This document shows positions 8,572-14,641 of a stretch of DNA of 23,804 nucleotides, piece after piece (the first letter of the stretch is position 1; each line of letters begins with the position of its first letter). Under the pieces are notes generated by a model that did not search any database, was not told where the DNA came from, and saw only the letters and a program-made list of their open reading frames with translations. Position numbers and translations under genes: made by a program. The DNA comes from GCA-002731945 sp913047775. Lineage in GTDB: Bacteria > Pseudomonadota > Alphaproteobacteria > MED-G09. Location of the stretch: NCBI GenBank assembly GCA_913047775.1, contig CAJWUE010000016.1, positions 1 to 23,804 on the forward strand, read 5' to 3'.

Positions 8572-8751
8572 ATGTTTCCCAGTTGGTTACAATTAGTTTT
8601 AGTAGTCTTGCTAGCCCTTATTTTTTTTGGTCGCGGTAAAATTTCTGATTTTATGGGTGATCTAGCAAATGGCATTAAAAGCTTTAGAAAAGGATTAGCT
8701 GAAGACGAAGAAAATAATGAGATAGAAAATAATAAGGAAGAAGAAAATTAA
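8572..8751 (+). CDS. tatA: Sec-independent protein translocase subunit TatA
   Basis: A 59-residue gene three bases after the scpB stop. It translates as an N-terminal span (PSWLQLVLVVLLALIFFG), the FG hinge, then an amphipathic helix (MGDLANGIKSFRKGL) and a short acidic tail. That is the TatA plan: FG-x-x-K, GDL-x-x-GIK-x-FRKG. TatA oligomerises to form the size-adjustable pathway for folded proteins carrying twin-arginine signals. The usual proline after the hinge lysine is replaced here (GKISDF). tatB and tatC follow immediately, which confirms the assignment and distinguishes it from TatE or TatB. Confidence 0.93.
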   Translation: MFPSWLQLVLVVLLALIFFGRGKISDFMGDLANGIKSFRKGLAEDEENNEIENNKEEEN

Positions 8752-8757
8752 AAGATT

Positions 8758-8994
8758 ATGTTTGATTTGGGTTTTAATGAACTAATCTTAATTGGTATAA
8801 TACTTATTATCTTTATTGGGCCTAAAGAGCTGCCGCAAGCTCTAAAGGCAATTTACGGTTTTTTATCAAAAATTAAAGTATACGCTACTGAATTAAGAAC
8901 AGGTATAGAGACGTTAGTAAATGAATCAGAAATTAACTCTGTTGTAAAAGAAATTGAAAAACCCCCCATTCAAAAAAAGAAAAAAAAGAAATAA
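8758..8994 (+). CDS. tatB: Twin-arginine translocase subunit TatB
   Basis: TatB joins TatC to form the receptor for twin-arginine signal peptides in the inner membrane. The sequence begins MFDLGFNELILIGIILIIFIG and continues PKELPQAL, matching the TatB N-terminus with the conserved glutamate in the membrane span and the GP hinge. An amphipathic helix follows. At 78 residues it is short, since many alphaproteobacterial TatB proteins exceed 120. It ends in a run of six lysines coded by A7-G-A8 tracts, whereas family tails are usually longer, acidic and proline-rich. The short tail may be natural streamlining or the result of an indel in the homopolymers. It lies between tatA and tatC. Confidence 0.92.
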   Translation: MFDLGFNELILIGIILIIFIGPKELPQALKAIYGFLSKIKVYATELRTGIETLVNESEINSVVKEIEKPPIQKKKKKK

Positions 8995-9012
8995 CTTTTA
9001 GGTATTTATAAA

Positions 9013-9771
9013 ATGGCTGAAAAAACAGTAGAGGATTCAAAAGCCCCATTAATAGACCATTTTATTGAGCTTAGGAATCGTCTAATCAGATCAGTAAGTA
9101 TTTTAGGATTTGCCTTTTTTGTTTCATTTATCTTTTCTAACCAAATTTACCTTTTTCTTGTGGAGCCTTTTATTTCTGAAATGGGAAATAACAGTGAAAT
9201 GATATTCACAGCTCCTCAGGAATTTTTAATTGTTAAGTTAAAGATTGGTCTATTTGGTGCATTGCTTATTTGTTTGCCATATCTTGCTATCGAAATGTAT
9301 TCATTTATTTCGCCAGGCTTATACAAAGATGAGAAAGTTGCGATGGTGCCATACTTCTTTGCTACTCCTCTATTATTTTTAATAGGAGGATTGCTGGTTC
9401 ATTATATTATTATGCCTCTGGCTCTTAAGTTTTTTATATCTATGCAAATAATTAATGATAATGATGGATTTTCAATCACCTTATTACCAAAAGTAAGTGA
9501 ATATCTAAATTTGGTAACATCCTTAATAATCGCCTTTGGTCTCTGCTTCCAGCTTCCAGTATTACTCTCTTTATTGGCTAAAGTTGGTTTTGTCACCTCT
9601 CAACAATTGAAGAAGGGAAGGAAATATGCAATAGTTTTAGTCTTTTTAATTGCCGCATTTTTAACTCCACCAGATTTAATTAGTCAGATAGGTCTTGCTC
9701 TACCAACATTAATTTTATATGAAATCTCTATATTAATAGTATCATCCATAGAAAAGAAGAAAGATGAATAG
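9013..9771 (+). CDS. tatC: Twin-arginine translocase subunit TatC
   Basis: The polytopic core of the Tat receptor, with six predicted membrane helices in 252 residues. Family motifs are present: the N-terminal PLIDHFIELRNRLIRS (the conserved glutamate of the ELR motif contacts the twin-arginine signal), the first periplasmic loop with FTAPQEFLIVKLKIGLFGA, the SFISPGLYKDEK stretch after helix 2, and the FLIAAFLTPPDLISQIGLAL helix region near the C-terminus. It ends in a lysine/glutamate-rich cytosolic tail. With tatA and tatB it completes a minimal Tat system. serS starts 22 bases downstream, likely in the same transcript. Confidence 0.96.
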   Translation: MAEKTVEDSKAPLIDHFIELRNRLIRSVSILGFAFFVSFIFSNQIYLFLVEPFISEMGNNSEMIFTAPQEFLIVKLKIGLFGALLICLPYLAIEMYSFISPGLYKDEKVAMVPYFFATPLLFLIGGLLVHYIIMPLALKFFISMQIINDNDGFSITLLPKVSEYLNLVTSLIIAFGLCFQLPVLLSLLAKVGFVTSQQLKKGRKYAIVLVFLIAAFLTPPDLISQIGLALPTLILYEISILIVSSIEKKKDE

Positions 9772-9793
9772 ATGTTAAAAATTAGGCAAAGAT

Positions 9794-11074
9794 ATGCATG
9801 ACATTTCTTTAATAAGAAAAAATCCAGATATTTTTGTAAATGGTTGGGATAAAAGGGGTATCAAAGTTGAAATTAATAAGATTTTGGACTTGGATAATGC
9901 TCTTCGTGGAACAATAACCAAGCTGCAGGAATTCCAAGAGGAAAGAAATAAAATTTCAAAATTAGCAGGCGATGTTAATGATAATAAAGATTTAAGAAAA
10001 AAATATTCTTCAAAAGTTAAAGACATTAAACTTAAAATAAAAAAATTAGAGGATAAAAAATTATCATTAACTACTAAGATTGAAGACGAGCTTATTGTTT
10101 TACCTAATGTGCCGTTAAAGGATGTACCGGTTGGTCCTGACGAAGGATCTAATATAGAGATGAATAAATACGGGAAAATTTTGAAGGACAATAGGATTCC
10201 TCCTCATTTTGAGATAGGCGAAAGACTTAATCATTTAGATTTTGAAACAGCCTCAAAATTATCAGGTTCTAGATTTGTAATCTCAAAAAACAACATAGCT
10301 AAAATGGAAAGAGCCCTATCAAATTTTATGATAGATTTCCATGTAAAAGAGAATGGCTATGAAGAAGTTAGTGTGCCAATCTTAGTGAAAGAAGATGCTA
10401 TGTTTGGTACAGGCCAATTACCAAAATTTGAAGAAGACCAATACAAAACCACTGATGGAATGTGGTTAATTCCGACAGCCGAAGTTCCATTAACCAATCT
10501 TGTAAGAGAAAAAGTACTTAATCAATCTGATCTACCCCAAAGATATGTTGCTTACACACAATGTTTTAGAAGGGAGGCAGGTGCCGCAGGAAAGGATACT
10601 CGTGGATTAATAAGATTGCATCAATTTCCAAAAGTGGAGTTAGTTAGTATTGTGAGTCCAAGTAAATCAGATATTGAACTTGAACGAATGGTAGATTCCG
10701 CTCAAAAGATATTACAACAACTTAAACTGCCGTATAGAACTATATTTTTATCTACGGGTGATATGGGTTTTTCTGCCAGTAAAACTTATGATCTGGAAGT
10801 TTGGTTTCCTTCACAAAACACTTATAGGGAAATTTCTTCTTGTTCAAATTGTCAAGACTTTCAAGCACGAAGAATGAACGCTAAATATAAAGATAAAATT
10901 GAAAAAAAGAATTTGTTTGTACACACACTTAACGGATCTGGCGTTGCCGTAGGTAGAGCATTAGCTTCAATTTTAGAAAATTTTTATAATGAAGATGGAA
11001 GCGTTACTGTTCCGGAAGTGCTTAGGCCTTATATGGATGGAATTAAAATACTAAAAAATTTCGAATCTGAATAA
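9794..11074 (+). CDS. serS: Seryl-tRNA synthetase
   Basis: A class II synthetase that charges tRNA-Ser (and tRNA-Sec where present). At 426 residues it has the expected layout: HDISLIRKNPDIFVNGWDKR at the start, a lysine-rich antiparallel coiled-coil arm that binds the tRNA (about residues 27-100), then the catalytic domain with motif 2 (YTQCFRREAGAAGKDTRGL) and motif 3 (NGSGVAVGRALASILENF). The TAEVPLTNL segment and EISSCSNCQDFQARRM are also typical. In many alphaproteobacteria surE, pcm and a LysM/M23 peptidase gene follow serS; here yajC follows after 65 bases. Confidence 0.96.
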   Translation: MHDISLIRKNPDIFVNGWDKRGIKVEINKILDLDNALRGTITKLQEFQEERNKISKLAGDVNDNKDLRKKYSSKVKDIKLKIKKLEDKKLSLTTKIEDELIVLPNVPLKDVPVGPDEGSNIEMNKYGKILKDNRIPPHFEIGERLNHLDFETASKLSGSRFVISKNNIAKMERALSNFMIDFHVKENGYEEVSVPILVKEDAMFGTGQLPKFEEDQYKTTDGMWLIPTAEVPLTNLVREKVLNQSDLPQRYVAYTQCFRREAGAAGKDTRGLIRLHQFPKVELVSIVSPSKSDIELERMVDSAQKILQQLKLPYRTIFLSTGDMGFSASKTYDLEVWFPSQNTYREISSCSNCQDFQARRMNAKYKDKIEKKNLFVHTLNGSGVAVGRALASILENFYNEDGSVTVPEVLRPYMDGIKILKNFESE

Positions 11075-11098
11075 TTTTTTGGATTTGATCTTTATATA

Positions 11099-11114
11099 AA
11101 TCATGATTAATCAT
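11099..11114. repeat. Two overlapping palindromes upstream of yajC
   Basis: AATCATGATT (11099-11108) and ATGATTAATCAT (11103-11114) are each perfect palindromes and overlap by six bases, so the AATCAT half-site occurs twice directly and its complement once between them. They lie 25 bases before the yajC start and 12 bases before its AGGAG (11126-11130). This could be an operator or a chance feature of AT-rich DNA; no regulator can be named. Confidence 0.35.
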
Positions 11115-11139
11115 TACTAAAAGTTAGGAGTACATAATT

Positions 11140-11439
11140 ATGGAAAACTCAGTTATCTTAGCCCAATCATCTGGAGGAGGTTTTATCGTACAAATTATTC
11201 CTCTTATATTAATTTTTGCTATTTTTTGGTTTTTAATAATAAGACCGCAACAAAAAAAAATTAAGAATCATTCGGCCATGGTTAATGCTGTTCAAAAAGG
11301 CGATGAAGTTGTAACAGGGGGTGGTTTAATAGGTAAAATAACCAAAGTTTCAGAAACTGAAGCTACTATCGATTTTGGCAACGGTGTGATCATCAAGTCT
11401 TTAAAATCAACTTTAGCTGATGTTAAAAAAAATAAATAA
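11140..11439 (+). CDS. yajC: Sec translocon accessory protein YajC
   Basis: YajC is a single-span inner-membrane protein that joins SecD and SecF in the complex assisting SecYEG. The 99 residues have a short periplasmic start rich in Ser and Gly, one span (about 15-36, ending FWFLIIRPQQKKIK, the family signature), and a cytosolic part with KGDEVVTGGGLIGKITKV. A good ribosome binding site, AGGAG at 11126-11130, precedes the ATG. secD follows 17 bases downstream and secF overlaps it, so the three form one transcription unit. An A9 run in the gene (about 11246) is in frame. Confidence 0.95.
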   Translation: MENSVILAQSSGGGFIVQIIPLILIFAIFWFLIIRPQQKKIKNHSAMVNAVQKGDEVVTGGGLIGKITKVSETEATIDFGNGVIIKSLKSTLADVKKNK

Positions 11440-11456
11440 CTTTTAATTTTATAAAA

Positions 11457-13046
11457 ATGCTTTATTTTTCTTTCACTAAAAAATTTTTCTTACTGGGAAC
11501 TTGTATTTTAATTGCTTTTTTGGCCTTACCAAATTTTTTAAATCAAGACTCAAATATACCATTTGTTCCTAACAAAACTGTAAACCTTGGTTTAGATTTA
11601 AGGGGCGGGTCGTATTTATTACTTGAAGTAGATACAGAAACTATAAGGAAAGAAAAAGTTGACAACATTGTTGACGATATAAGATCCACTTTAAGAAAAA
11701 ATCAAATACAGTATTCAAGCCTATCTTCACTTGAAAATGGGGCAAAGGTCTACATTTTAAAAGAAGAAGAGGTTAATAAGGCCATTGCTTTAATTAAAGA
11801 CTTAAATCAGACACAAAATAACCTTATTTTTTCAGGTCAGGGCATTAAAGATTTTGAATTATCAAACGATAAGGGAAATTTAGTTTTAGATATAACCAAA
11901 CAATCTATGAAAGAAAAAAACCGCCTTGCAGTAACGCAATCAATAGAAATAATAAGAAGGAGAATAGATGGTTTAGGGGTCACAGAGCCCTCGATACAAC
12001 GTCAGGGCGAAAACAGAATTCTTCTAGAGGTACCAGGTCTCGATGACCCTCAAAGATTAAAGGATTTATTAGGACAAACAGCAAAATTAAACTTTAGGAT
12101 GGTTGATACATCTATCTCCGCCTCGGAGGCTATAAGAACAAGAACTCCCTCAAGGTCAGAAGTTTTATACGACAAAGATTTAGTTCCCTGGTTAGTTAAC
12201 AAGAAAATATTAATTTCTGGTGAAAGATTATCTGATGCTCAAGCAGGCTTTGACCAAATGACGAATTCACCTGTTGTTAACTTTAGGTTTGATGTCGTGG
12301 GAGGAAAAGCATTCGCTAGGGCAACTTCTAAGAATGTAAGTAAGCCTTTCGCGATAGTTTTAGATGATGAGGTTATTTCAGCTCCAACTATCAGAGAACC
12401 CATCTTAGGGGGATCAGGTCAAATTGAAGGTGGATTCAGCGTAGAAGAGGCAAACGATTTAGCTATACTACTCAGGGCTGGTGCATTGCCTGCACCATTA
12501 AGTATATTGGAAGAAAGAACAATAGGACCAGGTTTAGGGGCTGATTCTATTAATTCTGGAAAAATTGCCACAACAGTGGGAATGATATTAGTCCTTTTAT
12601 TTATCTTTATTAGTTACGGAAGGTTTGGGGTCTATGCAAATGTCGCTCTAACTTTAAATATAATTTTTATTATTGGAATTTTGTCACTTTTGCAGGCTAC
12701 TCTGACTTTACCTGGTATTGCCGGTATTGTTTTAACTGTTGGGATGGCGGTAGATGCAAATGTAATAATCTTTGAAAGAATAAGGGAAGAATACAATAAC
12801 GGTAAAACCCCTTTTTCTTCTGTAGAATCTGGTTACAGTAGAGCTTTGGGTACTATACTAGACGCAAACATAACTACTTTAATAGCTTCGGTAATATTGT
12901 TTTTTCTTGGAACTGGGCCGATAAAGGGTTTTGCAGTAACACTAACCATAGGAATTATTACCTCTTTCTTTACGGCTTTTGTAATTACAAGATTGATTAT
13001 TTCTCAATGGTTATTAAAAAGAAAACCTGAGGAATTGCCAATATGA
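11457..13046 (+). CDS. secD: Protein translocase subunit SecD
   Basis: SecD works with SecF as an RND-like, proton-driven aid that pulls exported proteins out of SecYEG on the periplasmic side. The 529 residues show an N-terminal span, the VNLGLDLRGGSYLLLEV signature, a large periplasmic domain including IEIIRRRIDGLGVTEPSIQR and GENRILLEVPGL, the FSVEEANDLAILLRAGALPA segment, and five C-terminal spans with AGIVLTVGMAVDANVIIFER, the conserved SecD/F helix with its membrane aspartate. It overlaps secF by four bases (ATGA). No clear Shine-Dalgarno is visible, so translation may depend on yajC. Confidence 0.96.
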   Translation: MLYFSFTKKFFLLGTCILIAFLALPNFLNQDSNIPFVPNKTVNLGLDLRGGSYLLLEVDTETIRKEKVDNIVDDIRSTLRKNQIQYSSLSSLENGAKVYILKEEEVNKAIALIKDLNQTQNNLIFSGQGIKDFELSNDKGNLVLDITKQSMKEKNRLAVTQSIEIIRRRIDGLGVTEPSIQRQGENRILLEVPGLDDPQRLKDLLGQTAKLNFRMVDTSISASEAIRTRTPSRSEVLYDKDLVPWLVNKKILISGERLSDAQAGFDQMTNSPVVNFRFDVVGGKAFARATSKNVSKPFAIVLDDEVISAPTIREPILGGSGQIEGGFSVEEANDLAILLRAGALPAPLSILEERTIGPGLGADSINSGKIATTVGMILVLLFIFISYGRFGVYANVALTLNIIFIIGILSLLQATLTLPGIAGIVLTVGMAVDANVIIFERIREEYNNGKTPFSSVESGYSRALGTILDANITTLIASVILFFLGTGPIKGFAVTLTIGIITSFFTAFVITRLIISQWLLKRKPEELPI

Positions 13047-13951
13047 AGCCCATAAGATGGATAAAGAAAAACACCAATATTAATTTTTTGGGCCTTAAAA
13101 AAATTTCAATATTTTTTTCTTTTTTACTTTGCATCTGCTCTATATTTTCTATTTTTATTTTTAGTTTAAATTACGGAATTGATTTTAAAGGGGGAACTTT
13201 AATTGAAATTAAATCAACTTCGAAAATAGAGATTTCCGATATCAGATCAAGATTATATGGGATTGGTTTTGAAGATGCTCAGATACAGACCTTTGGTTCG
13301 GATGATACTATTTTAATAAGAATAGAAAATGACAATGTGATTAATGGAGAAGCAGATTTAAATGCCTCAAAAATAATAGCAAAAGAGTTAGGAAATTTAT
13401 TTTTAATTCAAAGAACAGAAATAGTCGGTCCCAAAGTTAGTTCAGAATTAATTCAAAAAGGAGTTTTAGCTATAATTACTGCAGTGAGTTTAATGCTTTT
13501 TTATATATGGATTAGATTTGAATGGCAGTTTTCTTTAGGAGCTGTGTTGGCTCTTATACACGATGTTACAATTACTATAGGTTTGTTTTCACTTTTTGGA
13601 ATTGAATTTAATTTATCTATAATAGCGGCATTACTGACCATTATTGGTTATTCAATGAACGATACTGTTGTGGTATATGATCGCATCAGAGAAAACCTAA
13701 GAAAATACAAACAAATGGATTTGTTTGAACTTATCAATAACTCCATTAACGATACACTATCCAGAACAACACTTACTTCAGTTACTACTCTTTTAGCGTT
13801 GTTTTCTTTATATTTTCTTGGTGGAGAGGTTATTAGAGGATTTACTTTAGCTATGATAATAGGTGTTTTTATTGGGACATACTCATCAATCTTTGTTGCA
13901 TCACAAATAATATTTTTTCTTGGCATTAAGAGAGATTGGTCAAAGAATTAA
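13043..13951 (+). CDS. secF: Protein translocase subunit SecF
   Basis: The smaller partner of SecD, about 302 residues. It begins with a basic segment and a membrane span (about 22-44), followed by NYGIDFKGGTLIEIK, the SecF counterpart of the SecD N-terminal motif. A short periplasmic domain follows, then five spans with IGYSMNDTVVVYDRIRENLR, the conserved membrane Asp and Arg motif. Its ATG overlaps the secD TGA. After its stop there is a 66-bp spacer with no clear terminator and then an unrelated membrane gene with its own strong ribosome binding site. Confidence 0.96.
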   Translation: MKPIRWIKKNTNINFLGLKKISIFFSFLLCICSIFSIFIFSLNYGIDFKGGTLIEIKSTSKIEISDIRSRLYGIGFEDAQIQTFGSDDTILIRIENDNVINGEADLNASKIIAKELGNLFLIQRTEIVGPKVSSELIQKGVLAIITAVSLMLFYIWIRFEWQFSLGAVLALIHDVTITIGLFSLFGIEFNLSIIAALLTIIGYSMNDTVVVYDRIRENLRKYKQMDLFELINNSINDTLSRTTLTSVTTLLALFSLYFLGGEVIRGFTLAMIIGVFIGTYSSIFVASQIIFFLGIKRDWSKN

Positions 13952-14017
13952 TCTAAATAATCTTTATAAATTATAAAAACACCATTATTATTACTTGTAA
14001 TAGAAAAGGAGACGATA

Positions 14018-14641
14018 ATGAGCGCAATCCTATCATCATTAAGAAATACTGTAATTTTTGGCTTTATCTTAGCACTTGCATTACTTTTGATTTCTTTTTA
14101 TATCAATTCAGGCGGTGTAGATATAGGGGAAGGATTTAAAGGTAATTTATTTTGGATGTTTATTTTTAGATGGTTGCATGTAATTTCAGGTGTCATGTGG
14201 ATAGGATTACTTTGGTATCTTAATTTTATTCAAATCCCCAATATGCCTAATATTCCTGATGAACAAAAGCCTGCTATTTCAAAGGTTATTGCTCCAGCAA
14301 CCTTATGGTGGTTTAGATGGGGGGCCATGGCTACAATAGTAACAGGGTTATTATTAGCATACATTAGTGGGTATATTCATAATGCAATGACGTTAACTCT
14401 TGTTGGCGGAGGTGGACCTAACGAGCTATTCATTGGAATAGGCATGTGGTTAGGAATTATAATGTGGTTTAATGTTTGGTTTGTTATATGGCCAAATCAA
14501 AAGAAGGCATTAGGTATAATTGAGGTCGATGCTGATACCAAAGCTTCTTCAGCAAGGACTGCAATGTTATTTTCAAGAACCAACACTTTATTAAGCATTC
14601 CAATGTTATTTTGTATGGTGTTGGCCCAGAACATTTTTTAG
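14018..14641 (+). CDS. PuuD-like membrane protein (urate hydroxylase N-terminal family, no cytochrome domain)
   Basis: A 207-residue integral membrane protein with about five spans (near 11-29, 47-69, 95-119, 136-158, 185-204). The segments RWLHVISGVMWIGLLWYLNF (51-70), WWFRWGAMATIVTGLLLAYI (97-116) and GMWLGIIMWFNVWFVIWPNQ (142-161) match the membrane part of the urate hydroxylase PuuD family. Full-length PuuD has a C-terminal cytochrome c domain; this protein ends after the membrane part and has no CXXCH, so it may be a b-heme protein or bind another partner. Such stand-alone members occur in marine alphaproteobacteria by my recollection; their function is unknown to me. AGGAG (14007-14011) supports the start. 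Its last 36 bases overlap the convergent uvrA. No urate-pathway genes are nearby. Confidence 0.75.
   Translation: MSAILSSLRNTVIFGFILALALLLISFYINSGGVDIGEGFKGNLFWMFIFRWLHVISGVMWIGLLWYLNFIQIPNMPNIPDEQKPAISKVIAPATLWWFRWGAMATIVTGLLLAYISGYIHNAMTLTLVGGGGPNELFIGIGMWLGIIMWFNVWFVIWPNQKKALGIIEVDADTKASSARTAMLFSRTNTLLSIPMLFCMVLAQNIF

Noticed and set aside
9775..10191. 138-residue open frame on the minus strand inside serS
   Set aside because: It lies fully antisense to the coiled-coil region of serS, has Ser/Leu/Phe-rich shadow composition, no ribosome binding site and no recognisable domain.
13648..13926. 92-residue minus-strand frame inside secF
   Set aside because: Antisense to the conserved SecF membrane region with no start signal or family features.
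13985..14000. Possible terminator hairpin after secF (TATTAC/GTAATA)
   Set aside because: The arms are AT-rich with a two-base gap, giving an unstable hairpin, and there is no U-tract after it.
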